Positions 16,939 to 25,309 are shown, counted from the stretch's first letter. The stretch: 42,579 nt of DNA from JAAYBT01 sp964404395 (GCA_964404395.1 CAYOKA010000003.1:1-42579); one strand, 5' to 3'. Made by a program: numbers and translations. Notes: a model not told the origin generated them from the sequence alone.

Positions 16939-16967
16939 TTGAAATGCCAAACAAAAAACTATATAAT
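16939..16967 (+). promoter_or_regulatory. Strong sigma-A promoter upstream of the ABC export cluster
   Basis: TTGAAA (16939-16944) and TATAAT (16962-16967) are 17 bp apart, a near-consensus promoter. The predicted start, about 16974, falls at the foot of a terminator-like hairpin (16972-17003), an unusual placement discussed in the findings. It is the best promoter seen before the ABC operon, 160 bp upstream. Confidence 0.75.
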
Positions 16968-16971
16968 AGGT

Positions 16972-17003
16972 AAAGCCCGAAAAGTCTCGATTTGGGGCTT
17001 TTT
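16972..17003 (+). terminator. Terminator-like hairpin immediately after a promoter
   Basis: AAAGCCC (16972-16978) pairs with GGGCTTT (16995-17001) around a 16-nt loop, and the T-run extends to 17003. It begins 5 nt after the -10 box, so a transcript from that promoter would consist of little more than this hairpin unless polymerase reads through. Confidence 0.6.
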
Positions 17004-17122
17004 GGTTGCAATGGATTATGAAAGCATTTTTTTACAAATTGTTCACAATTTATTAAAAAGTATATTTCATAATTGTTGTAGCGTTATATGTCGGACTGAC
17101 ATAAATAGCAGGAGGGGAAAAA

Positions 17123-18070
17123 ATGATAGAGATACAGAATTTGACCAAACGATATGGTCAGATAACAGCTGTAAATAATCTTAATTTTACTGTGAAAAAA
17201 GGCGAAGTCCTTGGATTCCTCGGCCCCAACGGAGCGGGCAAAACCACTACGATGAATATCATAACCGGCTATGTTCCGTCCAGTGAAGGTACGGTAAGTG
17301 TAAACGGATATGACATCATGGAATCACCTAAGGAAGTAAAAAAGCTTACAGGTTATCTTCCCGAGCAACCACCGGTATACATGGACATGACGGTTAAGGA
17401 TTACCTGAACTTTGTTGCCGATCTGAAACTGGTAGATAAGAAACTAAAGAAGAGTCAGTTAAGTGACATCATGGAACTTGTTAAAATAGGCGATCATAGG
17501 GACAGGCTTATTATGAATCTTTCAAAGGGGTATAAGCAGAGAGTAGGTCTTGCACAAGCCCTTGTGGGGAACCCGCAGGTTCTTGTATTGGATGAGCCTA
17601 CAGTGGGTCTGGATCCAAAGCAAATCATAGAAATCCGCAAGCTCATCAAAGCTCTTGGCAAGGAGCATACTATTATTCTCAGCTCCCATATCCTTCCTGA
17701 GGTCAGCGCCGTTTGTGAGCGGGTAGTTATTATCAACAAAGGCGAGATAGCGGCAATCGACACTCCTGAAAATCTTTCCAAGGGATACAGTGGCGCCACG
17801 AAATTCCAGGTGACCGTTGTCGGATCGAAGAACTCTGTAGAAAATGCAATCAGAGAGATTTATGGAGTTAAGTATGTAGAGGCAGGAGCAGAAAAAGAGA
17901 GGGACGCCTTTAGCTATATCGTAGAATCAGATAAAGAGATTGATGTCAGGAAGCCTCTATTCTATGCAATGGCCAAGCTGGGCTATCCCATACTTGAATT
18001 GAAGGGTCTTAACTTGAGCCTTGAGGATATATTCCTGCAAATTGTTACCCGGGAAAAGGAGGTTGATTGA
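17123..18070 (+). CDS. ABC transporter ATP-binding protein (GldA-like)
   Basis: This is the nucleotide-binding subunit of an ABC-2 type exporter. The 315-residue chain has Walker A GPNGAGKTT (residues 34-42), the signature LSKGYKQRVGLAQAL near 133, Walker B LVLDEPTVGLDP near 155, the switch histidine in LSSHILPEV, and a C-terminal extension of about 95 residues with ACT-like pattern, typical of the CcmA/GldA group. The start is ATG 17123 after GGAGGGG. The permease gene starts 3 bp after the stop. With the permease, the GldG-like and the DUF4340 proteins it forms the widespread 'Gld-like' cluster. The substrate is unknown; clostridia carrying it do not glide. Confidence 0.93.
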   Translation: MIEIQNLTKRYGQITAVNNLNFTVKKGEVLGFLGPNGAGKTTTMNIITGYVPSSEGTVSVNGYDIMESPKEVKKLTGYLPEQPPVYMDMTVKDYLNFVADLKLVDKKLKKSQLSDIMELVKIGDHRDRLIMNLSKGYKQRVGLAQALVGNPQVLVLDEPTVGLDPKQIIEIRKLIKALGKEHTIILSSHILPEVSAVCERVVIINKGEIAAIDTPENLSKGYSGATKFQVTVVGSKNSVENAIREIYGVKYVEAGAEKERDAFSYIVESDKEIDVRKPLFYAMAKLGYPILELKGLNLSLEDIFLQIVTREKEVD

Positions 18071-18073
18071 CCT

Positions 18074-18787
18074 ATGTCAGCGATATTCTGGAAAGAAATC
18101 AAATCCTATTTTTATTCACCGATCGCATATGTACTAATTGGCTTGTTAACAATCATTTCCTCATTATTGTTCTATGTGATTAACTTAACCCAGGGGTATG
18201 GCGATACAAATTGGATTTTTTCATTTTGGATTTACCTGATTGTAATGATGATATTTATTTCCGTAATTACAATGAGAAGTCTTGCGGATGAGAGGAAAAA
18301 CGGAACCGAGGTGCTGCTGATTTCTTCACCGCAAAGCATAACATCAATAGTTGTTGGCAAATACTTGGCAGCATTCAGCGTATTTTTGTGCATGGTATGT
18401 TTAACACTAATATATCCGATTGTAGTAAGTGCATTTGGTGGATTCGTTACAACGGTCACGCTTAGCGGATACATTGGTTATATATTACTGGGTGGGGCAT
18501 TTGTAGCAATAGGCATATTTGCTTCTTCCCTTACTCAAAATCAAATCATTTCTGTCATCATCAGCTTCGTCAGCATGCTGCTGATGTGGTTGATGGGCTC
18601 ACTAGCTACATCGTTTGGCGGAACAGTTTCGAAGATCCTCGCTGCAATATCACTCACATCAAGGTATGAGGATTTTAGCAAGGGGATAATTAGTTTAGGT
18701 TCTGTAGTATACTATCTGAGTTTCATTGTAGTATTTTTGTTCCTTACAATAAGGGTAATAGAAAAAAGACGCTGGAGTCAGGGGTGA
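18074..18787 (+). CDS. ABC-2 type permease (GldF-like)
   Basis: A 237-residue integral membrane subunit with six predicted helices in the ABC-2 arrangement. The N-terminal amphipathic start IFWKEIKSYFYSPIAYVLIG is followed by the segment TMRSLADERKNGTEVLLISSP, typical of this permease family (between helices 2 and 3), and then four more helices. The ATG at 18074 follows AAGGAGG, which lies within the end of the ATPase gene. It partners with the ATPase at 17123-18070, and the GldG-like gene follows after 5 bp. Confidence 0.92.
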   Translation: MSAIFWKEIKSYFYSPIAYVLIGLLTIISSLLFYVINLTQGYGDTNWIFSFWIYLIVMMIFISVITMRSLADERKNGTEVLLISSPQSITSIVVGKYLAAFSVFLCMVCLTLIYPIVVSAFGGFVTTVTLSGYIGYILLGGAFVAIGIFASSLTQNQIISVIISFVSMLLMWLMGSLATSFGGTVSKILAAISLTSRYEDFSKGIISLGSVVYYLSFIVVFLFLTIRVIEKRRWSQG

Positions 18788-18792
18788 TATAG

Positions 18793-20250
18793 ATGGAAAA
18801 GAAGAACGGATTAAAAAGGTTTTTTAATAAAAGGAGTCTCAAATACGGTTCAAATTCTGCCATCCTGATTGTGGCCGTTATAGCAATCGCTGTAATGGTG
18901 AACTTGCTTGCGGGATCGCTCAATTTGAAGCTGGACTTGACTCCTAACAAGTTGTTTTCTCTTTCGGATGTAACAAAAACCGAGTTGGACGAGCTGGAAC
19001 AGGATGTTGAGATAATAGGGCTATTCGATGACGGTAAGATTTCAGGTGATAATCAGTACAAACAGGTTACTGATTTGTTGGACCTTTATCAGAAGAATCC
19101 CCACATCAAGGTGAAGTATATAGACCCTGACAGGGATCCTACCATTATAAATGAGCTTGATCCGGATGGTGCGATGGAGCTTAGGAGTACTAACTTTGTG
19201 GTACGCAGTGTTATCAATGGCAATGAAAAGAAAAAGAAACTGGAATACTATGATCTGTTTGCGGTCCAATTCGATCAGAATACTTGGCAATCCTATATAA
19301 CCGGATCCAATGCCGAGCAGGGCTTTACCGGGGCAATCAAATATGTGACATCCGAGATAACGCCGGTCGTGTATTTTACTGAAGGCCACGGCGAAATAGA
19401 CATGAATACTGAGTATGGGAATGTTATGGATTATCTGGAGAAGAATAATTTCCTTGTAAAGAAGCTTAATCTCATTGCAACAGAGAAAATTCCGGAGGAT
19501 GCGGAAATGGTTATTGTAGCCTCTCCGGACAAGGATATTACATTGAATGAAAGGGATGTGCTTGACGAATATCTCTTTAATGGCGGGAACGCAATATTTA
19601 TGTTTGATTACCTTGCAAATGATCCTTCTTTTGATCAGTTCAATGATTTGTTTGCTAAGTTTAACCTTGCCGTAAACTACGATAAGGTGAAGGAAACAGA
19701 CGAAAGAAATCATATACCCAACGATCCTAATACTATTGTTTTAAATGTAAGCAGCAACAGCATTATTCCGCAGGGTTTTATTACACTGTTGAATAACTCC
19801 AGAAGTATTAGTATCTTGAAAAACGAGAAGGAATATATCAAAACTACTTCTCTTATGAGAACCAGTGAGAATGCTATAGGAGAGATGGTCGACAAGTCCA
19901 GGGGAGACGATCTGCAGGGTCCCCTTGATATAGCTGCGGCTGTAGAATATCAAGGCGGGATGTCTCCAAGCAAGATTATTGTTATGGGCAATGCCTCATT
20001 TATCAGTGATAGCGCTAATAAAACCTATGGGAACTACTACAACAATAGTATGCTTTTCTTCCTACAGTCGATGAACTGGATGATTGACAAGCAGGATGAG
20101 ATTATAGTGCCCACAAAGAATTATGAAAACAACATATTCACGATAACGCAACAGCAGACAAAAATCATGGGCGGAGCTCTTATGGTTTTATTCCCGCTTC
20201 TGATACTCGGCACAGGTCTGGTAGTATTTTTAAGGAGGCGTCATCTATGA
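18793..20250 (+). CDS. GldG-like ABC transporter auxiliary protein
   Basis: A 485-residue protein with one N-terminal membrane helix (about 23-43), a large extracytoplasmic domain and a C-terminal helix (about 456-478) ending in the basic RRRHL. After helix one comes LKLDLTPNKLFSLSD, the hallmark of the GldG/IFT52-like family, and further on the segment VVYFTEGHGEIDMN. Such proteins accompany ABC-2 permeases and probably act as periplasmic-side adaptors; the exact role is unknown. It starts at ATG 18793 after GGGGTGAT. Its stop overlaps the DUF4340 start (ATGA), so translation of the two is coupled. Confidence 0.88.
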   Translation: MEKKNGLKRFFNKRSLKYGSNSAILIVAVIAIAVMVNLLAGSLNLKLDLTPNKLFSLSDVTKTELDELEQDVEIIGLFDDGKISGDNQYKQVTDLLDLYQKNPHIKVKYIDPDRDPTIINELDPDGAMELRSTNFVVRSVINGNEKKKKLEYYDLFAVQFDQNTWQSYITGSNAEQGFTGAIKYVTSEITPVVYFTEGHGEIDMNTEYGNVMDYLEKNNFLVKKLNLIATEKIPEDAEMVIVASPDKDITLNERDVLDEYLFNGGNAIFMFDYLANDPSFDQFNDLFAKFNLAVNYDKVKETDERNHIPNDPNTIVLNVSSNSIIPQGFITLLNNSRSISILKNEKEYIKTTSLMRTSENAIGEMVDKSRGDDLQGPLDIAAAVEYQGGMSPSKIIVMGNASFISDSANKTYGNYYNNSMLFFLQSMNWMIDKQDEIIVPTKNYENNIFTITQQQTKIMGGALMVLFPLLILGTGLVVFLRRRHL

Positions 20251-21647
20251 AATTGTACAGGAATGCAATTATTCTTATTGTAATAGTTGCGCTTCTTGTT
20301 GGAGTGTATTTTGTGATGGACAGGCTAAAGCCAAAGGATAGTCAGACGGAAGACCCCCGTGATGATTTGATAAGGATCACTGATTATACTTCGGATGAGA
20401 TTGAATCAGTAAAGCTTGAGAATCCTGACGGCACCTTTATCATCAAAAAAAAGGATACGGAGTGGGTATTATCTTCGCCCAAGGATATTAAATACGATTC
20501 AGCAATTCTGAGCAGTATCGTAATAAACGCATCTTCGATTGTCGCAGATAAGCTGATAGAAGAGAATGCTCAGGATTTGGCGAAATATGGCTTTGATAAT
20601 GCTGTGACTGTTACTATTGAGGGCAAGGAAAATAATGATACGGTATTGAAGGTCGGCGACAAGACTCCCACTGCCAGTGGATATTATATAAAGCCGGCCG
20701 ACAAGGGTGATGTCTACGTCGTTAGCTCCTATACCGGGAATTATCTTGTTACCGACAGGAACGGGATGAGATCCAAACAGCTGCTTGACTTTACCTACGA
20801 AGAGATGACCTCGCTGTCATTGGATAGAAAGGGCGAAAATGTATTTGTTTCAGAAATGGATATCGAAACCAGGGACTGGTCTATGGTCAGACCAATTAAT
20901 GGAAGCGCGAATCCATCGGCTCTGATGCCTATGCTAGATGCACTGGCCAATTCAGCTGTTATAAGCTTTGTGGAGGATAAGCCCACAGACCTTGCACAGT
21001 ATGGGCTGGTTAACCCTTCCTATGTGTTTGAATTTGCAACTGAATCCCATGGTACATTTAAGCTGAGCATGGGGGATGAAAAGGTGAAGGGCTCGGAGAT
21101 ATATGCCCAGCTGGATAGCAGCGATGAAGTTTTTACTATGGACATATCAAGCTTTACCTTCCTCGATAAGCCGCTGAAGGAAATTGTTGATGTATTCGCT
21201 TACATTGTCAACATCGATCAGGTGAAAAAGATTGATTTGACCATGGACGGAAAAACCACCAATATGACTCTGGATGTTTACAAGGATGCGGAGGGGAAAA
21301 CCGATAACGAAAAGGACAAGTTTACTGTAAACGGAATGGATGCGACCGGTAAAGATGAAGATGATAACCAGCCCTTCAGAAAGTTCTATCAAGCTCTCAT
21401 TGGCATAAGCCTGGATGAAATTGATGTAGAGGGCAAACCGACAGCGAATGCTGAAATAACGATTAATTACACCTTGAAGGATGGCTCGATGAAGGTTGAG
21501 TTTATTCCCAAGGACGAGAACTACTACTATGTATCCAGAAACGACGAATATGCAGGAATTCTGGTGAAAAAGAACAAGGGTGATTTCGGCGTGCGCGGCA
21601 TGAGAGAAGCCTACGATAAGATGATGGGTTTTATCAAATGCTCTTAA
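20247..21647 (+). CDS. DUF4340 domain-containing protein
   Basis: A 466-residue membrane-anchored protein: one N-terminal helix (about 5-24), then an extracytoplasmic region built of DUF4340-type repeats. Recognisable repeat elements are SVKLENPDGTFIIKKKDTEWVLSSP-like near residue 55, LAKYGFDNAVTVTIEG near 107, and a second LAQYGLVNPSYVFEF near 250, so the domain occurs at least twice. DUF4340 genes regularly follow GldG-like genes; the function is unknown, possibly an accessory exported subunit. The start ATG 20247 overlaps the previous stop, with AAGGAGG at 20232-20238. The last 19 nt of the gene also form the 5' strand of a structured non-coding region. Confidence 0.88.
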   Translation: MKLYRNAIILIVIVALLVGVYFVMDRLKPKDSQTEDPRDDLIRITDYTSDEIESVKLENPDGTFIIKKKDTEWVLSSPKDIKYDSAILSSIVINASSIVADKLIEENAQDLAKYGFDNAVTVTIEGKENNDTVLKVGDKTPTASGYYIKPADKGDVYVVSSYTGNYLVTDRNGMRSKQLLDFTYEEMTSLSLDRKGENVFVSEMDIETRDWSMVRPINGSANPSALMPMLDALANSAVISFVEDKPTDLAQYGLVNPSYVFEFATESHGTFKLSMGDEKVKGSEIYAQLDSSDEVFTMDISSFTFLDKPLKEIVDVFAYIVNIDQVKKIDLTMDGKTTNMTLDVYKDAEGKTDNEKDKFTVNGMDATGKDEDDNQPFRKFYQALIGISLDEIDVEGKPTANAEITINYTLKDGSMKVEFIPKDENYYYVSRNDEYAGILVKKNKGDFGVRGMREAYDKMMGFIKCS

Positions 21648-21732
21648 GACCTTCGCCTCTATAGGCGGGGGATAAACAGATTCACACTTCAGTGGTGGGT
21701 TCAATCCCCCTCTGAAGGAGCATTTGATAAAA
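21629..21732 (+). ncRNA. Unidentified three-way-junction RNA candidate overlapping the end of the DUF4340 gene
   Basis: An outer 15-bp perfect helix pairs TTTTATCAAATGCTC (21629-21643) with GAGCATTTGATAAAA (21718-21732). Inside it, CTTC (21651-21654) pairs with GAAG (21714-21717), GCCT (21655-21658) with AGGC (21663-21666) over a 4-nt loop, and GGGGGAT (21667-21673) with ATCCCCC (21704-21710). These three inner helices abut without linkers on the 5' side, which is unlikely by chance. The 30-nt apical loop has a T-arm-like GGTTCAATCC, but no tRNA can be folded. It may be a 3' stability element of the ABC operon or part of a leader for the next gene. Confidence 0.5.
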
Positions 21733-21740
21733 TGCTCGCG

Positions 21741-21806
21741 GCGCGATACACACAAAACGCATAAAGAAGGCGCTAAAGCGCCCGCGTTTAGGCGTACAAT
21801 TCGCGC
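21741..21806 (+). ncRNA. Second structured domain upstream of the YkvI-like gene
   Basis: Three nested perfect helices: GCGCGA (21741-21746) with TCGCGC (21801-21806), AAACGC (21755-21760) with GCGTTT (21784-21789), and GGCGCT (21769-21774) with AGCGCC (21777-21782) over a 2-nt loop, which in RNA would open by one pair. It is GC-rich against its surroundings. With the preceding domain and the terminator-like hairpin at 21879 it makes the whole 280-bp gap structured. Confidence 0.45.
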
Positions 21807-21878
21807 AAGCGCTCATTGAAAGCCGGTAATTGATATTTGCAGCTACCCAAATGGCATAGCTGAGTAATTTTAAGAATG

Positions 21879-21924
21879 GCTTCCACATAGAATGATATTG
21901 TTCAATTCTATGTGGGAGCTTTTT
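21879..21924 (+). terminator. Terminator/RBS-sequestering hairpin at the start of the YkvI-like gene
   Basis: GCTTCCACATAGAAT (21879-21893) pairs with ATTCTATGTGGGAGC (21905-21919), 15 bp with one wobble and an 11-nt loop, followed by TTTTT (21920-21924). The next base begins the ATG of the downstream gene. The only plausible ribosome site, GGGAG (21914-21918), lies inside the 3' arm. The hairpin therefore either terminates transcription or hides the ribosome site. Expression of the downstream gene would need it opened or bypassed. Confidence 0.75.
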
Positions 21925-22980
21925 ATGTCCGAAGAACTCAAAAATATTGTAAGGGTTGCTTGTGTATACGCAACAAGTATTATTGGAGCCGGCTTTGCCT
22001 CCGGGCAGGAGATAATGCAGTTCTTTTCCTCCTATAGGACGGGAGGCTTTTATGGCATAATGCTTGCGGGCATTGTATTTGCCGTGTTGGGTAGTGTCGT
22101 GCTGAGAAAGATCCGTGCAGAGCGGATTAGAAGCTATGAGGAGTTTCTTTTCCCCACATTCGGCTGGCGAGCGGGAGTGGTTATCAATATATCTGTGACT
22201 GTGTTCATGTTATGCATGTTTTGCATCATGCTGGCAGGCTCAGGCAATGTGCTTTCTGACTGGTTAGGGATACCATATGTATATGCAGCGCTTATTATGG
22301 GTTTGATCTGCCTGGTGCTTATCATGACAAATATCAGGGGAATCGTAACTCTGAGTACTTTTGTAACGCCAATTCTTGTTGGTGGAGTTATTATGGCAGG
22401 CATTGCTGTCTTTTTCTACAACGAAACACAAGTATTTTTGGTTTCAGAATACCTCAGCTACATTTCAAGGAACTGGTTTGTATCGTCCCTTCTGTATGTT
22501 AGCTACAACAGTATCCCGGCAATTGTAATGATGTGTGGCCTGCTGCCTTATCTAAAAACCCAAAGGACAGCAATGGCAGGTGGGCTTGCGGGTGGAATGA
22601 TTCTATGCCTTACTGCCTTCATTATCCATGCAGCTATATGTATGCTTTACCCGGCAGCGATGGATAAGGAACTTCCCATGCTGGCGATTTTAAGCAGCTT
22701 TAGCAGCTCGGCAGGAAACCTGTATAGTATCGTTCTATGGCTTGCCATGTTGGTTTCAGCAATAACTGCGGGCTTTTGCTTTGCTGACCGAATTAGTTCA
22801 TCACTGAAGATTAAGAGAAGAATTGCTGTCTTGTTAACATGCCTGGTTGCAGTACCCTTATCTACATTTGGGTTTTCCATGCTAATATCCGTTATTTACC
22901 CAGTATTCGGTTATCTTGGCCTGTATATGATTATTGTGGTGCTGGCACAGAGAATAGCAGAGCTGTGCCGTCGACGATAA
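21925..22980 (+). CDS. YkvI-like polytopic membrane protein, putative transporter
   Basis: A 351-residue integral membrane protein with about ten helices. The N terminus VRVACVYATSIIGAGFASGQEIMQFF resembles the unwound first helix of LeuT-fold (APC superfamily) transporters, and the family is known from Bacillus YkvI; the substrate is unknown. The SYNSIPAIVMMCGLL and AGFCFADRISSSLKIK segments are likely further family landmarks. Start: the ATG at 21925 directly follows the T-run of a hairpin whose 3' arm holds the GGGAG ribosome site. In-frame ATGs at 21910 and 21892 lie within the hairpin and lack a site. It appears to be a single gene with a structured leader. Confidence 0.82.
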   Translation: MSEELKNIVRVACVYATSIIGAGFASGQEIMQFFSSYRTGGFYGIMLAGIVFAVLGSVVLRKIRAERIRSYEEFLFPTFGWRAGVVINISVTVFMLCMFCIMLAGSGNVLSDWLGIPYVYAALIMGLICLVLIMTNIRGIVTLSTFVTPILVGGVIMAGIAVFFYNETQVFLVSEYLSYISRNWFVSSLLYVSYNSIPAIVMMCGLLPYLKTQRTAMAGGLAGGMILCLTAFIIHAAICMLYPAAMDKELPMLAILSSFSSSAGNLYSIVLWLAMLVSAITAGFCFADRISSSLKIKRRIAVLLTCLVAVPLSTFGFSMLISVIYPVFGYLGLYMIIVVLAQRIAELCRRR

Positions 22981-23118
22981 CCGGCACATAGCACGCCGAC
23001 AAAAGACACATCAGCTTATATAGCAGGAAATAGATTTCTATGATAAAATAATATCCGCATGGAACATTTACCAAAGAGTTTTGCAATGCACACCAAAGAG
23101 GAAACAGGGGTGAACCTT

Positions 23119-24288
23119 TTGAAGACACAGCCGGAGCGGGAAAAGGCGCGGTCTGGAGGGTCAAAGGCCGGTATGATTACAGCATTGCTGCTGTTTCTGT
23201 CTGTTATTGCTGTGGCTTTTTTTTCATATCAGAGAAGCCTTAACCCGGATGCAGATCTGAAAAGCATTATACAGAAAATTCGAGCTTCAGCGACTGACGT
23301 TGTCAAGGAGGCACAGCTTTTACATACTTACGAATTTGATGCAAACGAAAAACCGATATTTGTTGTGTATAAAAATTACATCGTAAAATGTGGCAGCAGC
23401 GGCATCTGGTTTTTGGACAAGACCGGGGAGGTTATCCGGTCGGAAGGCCTGATATACAGCAATCCAATTATAAAGACCAGCGGATCGCAGCTCATGGTTG
23501 CGGATAGAAATACAGGAGAAATCTCTGTTCTGGATGAAAAAACTATCCGCTGGCGTGAAAAGCTTGACACCCCGATTTTGAATGCTGATATAAACGAGAA
23601 TGGGTATGTGACAGTTATTACCAGTGCAAAAAGAGACAACAACATGATAAGAGTTTTTGAATCACATGGGGTGGAATTATTCCAGAAGGTTATAGCCAAT
23701 GACTTCGCGGTTTCAGCCAATGTTTCTCCATCGGGCAATATGCTCACACTATCTGCAATAAACACAGGTGCTGTCGGAGTATTTTCCATTTACAAACTTT
23801 ATGATATGAGGGGCAATGATTTGACGAATCTTTCTTTTGACGAATCGGCTGAATTGCTCCCCATTTTCTGGTATAATAGCAACAATAGTATATTTGCAGT
23901 AGGCGACAGAGCCGTGGCTTCGATTGACCCATCGGGCAAGTTAATATGGGAGAAGCAGTTTAGGAGCTTGATAGGTGCTGAACCTGTGGGAGGTGGGAAA
24001 CTTGCCCTGGTTGAACAGAGCAGTGACGGAACTATGCTGAGGGTATATTCGTCGGAAGGGGAAGAGGAGCTGGCAATCGGCATACTGCAGGGTAAGCTGG
24101 AAGGGATGAATGCTAAGAGAGGTATTATTTCTGTACACACATCCGATTCAGTTTACTTTTACAATAATAAAGGCAAGAATATCAGCAAATATAAAGCAGA
24201 TTCACAAATCAAGCAGGTATGCTTCTTTGACAAACGTCAGGCCGCTGTGGTTACTGACCGTCAAGTGGCTGTGATTAACATATATTAA
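23119..24288 (+). CDS. DUF5711 family protein, membrane-anchored propeller-like
   Basis: A protein of about 389 residues: a short basic cytoplasmic N terminus, one membrane helix (about residues 19-38, AGMITALLLFLSVIAVAFF), and an external domain with repeating 40-residue beta units (for example NGYVTVITSAKRDNNMIRVF, NMLTLSAINTGAVGVFSIYK) resembling a PQQ/WD-type propeller. This matches what I know of DUF5711, a clostridial family of unknown function. The TTG at 23119, after AGGGGTGA (23106-23113), is the likeliest start; GTG 23110 and ATG 23059 are alternatives with poorer sites. The CvpA-family gene follows 46 bp downstream, a pairing that suggests an envelope or secretion-related role. Confidence 0.8.
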   Translation: MKTQPEREKARSGGSKAGMITALLLFLSVIAVAFFSYQRSLNPDADLKSIIQKIRASATDVVKEAQLLHTYEFDANEKPIFVVYKNYIVKCGSSGIWFLDKTGEVIRSEGLIYSNPIIKTSGSQLMVADRNTGEISVLDEKTIRWREKLDTPILNADINENGYVTVITSAKRDNNMIRVFESHGVELFQKVIANDFAVSANVSPSGNMLTLSAINTGAVGVFSIYKLYDMRGNDLTNLSFDESAELLPIFWYNSNNSIFAVGDRAVASIDPSGKLIWEKQFRSLIGAEPVGGGKLALVEQSSDGTMLRVYSSEGEEELAIGILQGKLEGMNAKRGIISVHTSDSVYFYNNKGKNISKYKADSQIKQVCFFDKRQAAVVTDRQVAVINIY

Positions 24289-24334
24289 TATGAGTGAGTT
24301 GAGACCGGTGTTTAGCCGGTAGTTGGGAGGTTAT

Positions 24335-25045
24335 ATGAACTGGAGTGACTTTGTTGTTGTAGGAGTGATTGCCCTATTTGCTATTATCGGTTTCTCCAAG
24401 GGCTTCATCATGTCGGTTTATAAATTGCTGGCTTTTGTTGTGTGTATTTTTCTATCTGTTAAATTTGCGCCGTTATTTGCTGTTATGCTTGAGAATACAG
24501 CCGTTTTTGACACAATAAAAAATATTATAGTTAAGAACCTTCCGCATATAAGCCAGGAAGCCTTTGCTTCTTCGGCTGCAGCTCCGGCAGGCACGGAGGG
24601 TGCGCAAGCAATGCTGGGAGCACTGGCTCTTCCCTTATTCATAAAAGGGTCCTTGCTTGAGAACATGCCCTCATCAACCGAATTGATTAATTTGGATGTG
24701 ATTTACAATGCAATAGGTGAAGAGCTGACAAAGATGATTATATCCGTGCTGGCTCTTATCGTATTATATATTGTTTTAAGAATAATTACCGGATTTCTCG
24801 GGCTCCTTCTAAAAGGGGTGTCGCAACTGCCTGTATTTAAGCAAGTAAATAAGCTTGGAGGATTTATACTGGGAGCTCTTCAAGGATTTTTGGCCATTTA
24901 CATAATATGTGCCCTATTAGTTATGTTCCATTCGAATCCGGGATTTGCTTCTGTGTTCGACAGTATAGGGACTTCCCTTTTCGCAAAAAGCTTTTATGAG
25001 AATAATTTTATTATAAGCATGCTGTTTCCAACCAGTGTTGTATAA
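24335..25045 (+). CDS. CvpA family membrane protein
   Basis: CvpA-type proteins are small polytopic membrane proteins linked to colicin V production and envelope homeostasis in enterics; clostridial members are uncharacterised. The 236-residue chain opens WSDFVVVGVIALFAIIGFSKGFI (first helix and the conserved G-x-x-x-G). It has about four helices in total, with a long loop (residues 50-125) between helices 2 and 3, and ends with a helix starting LGGFILGALQGFLAIYI, a recognisable CvpA segment. The ATG at 24335 follows TTGGGAGG. A small hairpin (ACCGG 24304-24308 with CCGGT 24316-24320) precedes it. Confidence 0.85.
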   Translation: MNWSDFVVVGVIALFAIIGFSKGFIMSVYKLLAFVVCIFLSVKFAPLFAVMLENTAVFDTIKNIIVKNLPHISQEAFASSAAAPAGTEGAQAMLGALALPLFIKGSLLENMPSSTELINLDVIYNAIGEELTKMIISVLALIVLYIVLRIITGFLGLLLKGVSQLPVFKQVNKLGGFILGALQGFLAIYIICALLVMFHSNPGFASVFDSIGTSLFAKSFYENNFIISMLFPTSVV

Positions 25046-25309
25046 GGAAGCAGGCGTGGAGCCATAATAGTCGGCAATAGGCGACAATAGGAAGGTTCAT
25101 GTATTTTGCGCCGGTACTGTTCGAAAAGTAATGCTTCTAACCTTTTTTTATTAATTCATGGACATTATACTAAAAAACATAGTAAAATGGTTCTATTATC
25201 AAAGGCTTTTGCGATAATCGCAAAATGCACTATCAGCTAAGTCTGCCGGGGAGCAAGAAACCCGGCTGTTTTCTTAATACCCATTTGGGAAGAAAGGTAG
25301 GCAAGTGCA
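25046..25309 (+). promoter_or_regulatory. ilvD leader with two hairpins, possible attenuator
   Basis: No gene is seen in these 264 bp. TTTTGCGA (25207-25214) pairs perfectly with TCGCAAAA (25218-25225). GCCGGG (25245-25250) pairs with CCCGGC (25261-25266), followed by a T-rich stretch (TGTTTTCTT), so the second is terminator-like and only 44 nt before the ilvD start. The T-box signature I would expect for branched-chain genes is not present. An AACCTT plus seven Ts (25138-25150), which can pair with AAGGTT near 25092, may end the CvpA transcript. No convincing promoter was found. Confidence 0.4.

Noticed and set aside
21687..21717. T-arm-like GGTTCAATCC, possible tRNA remnant
   Set aside because: No acceptor, D-arm or anticodon arm can be drawn; the bases are better used by the GGGGGAT/ATCCCCC helix of the larger fold.
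25046..25309. T-box riboswitch before ilvD, and likewise before hisZ (106-196)
   Set aside because: The conserved T-box sequence and an antiterminator are absent in both leaders; the hisZ leader is also too short.
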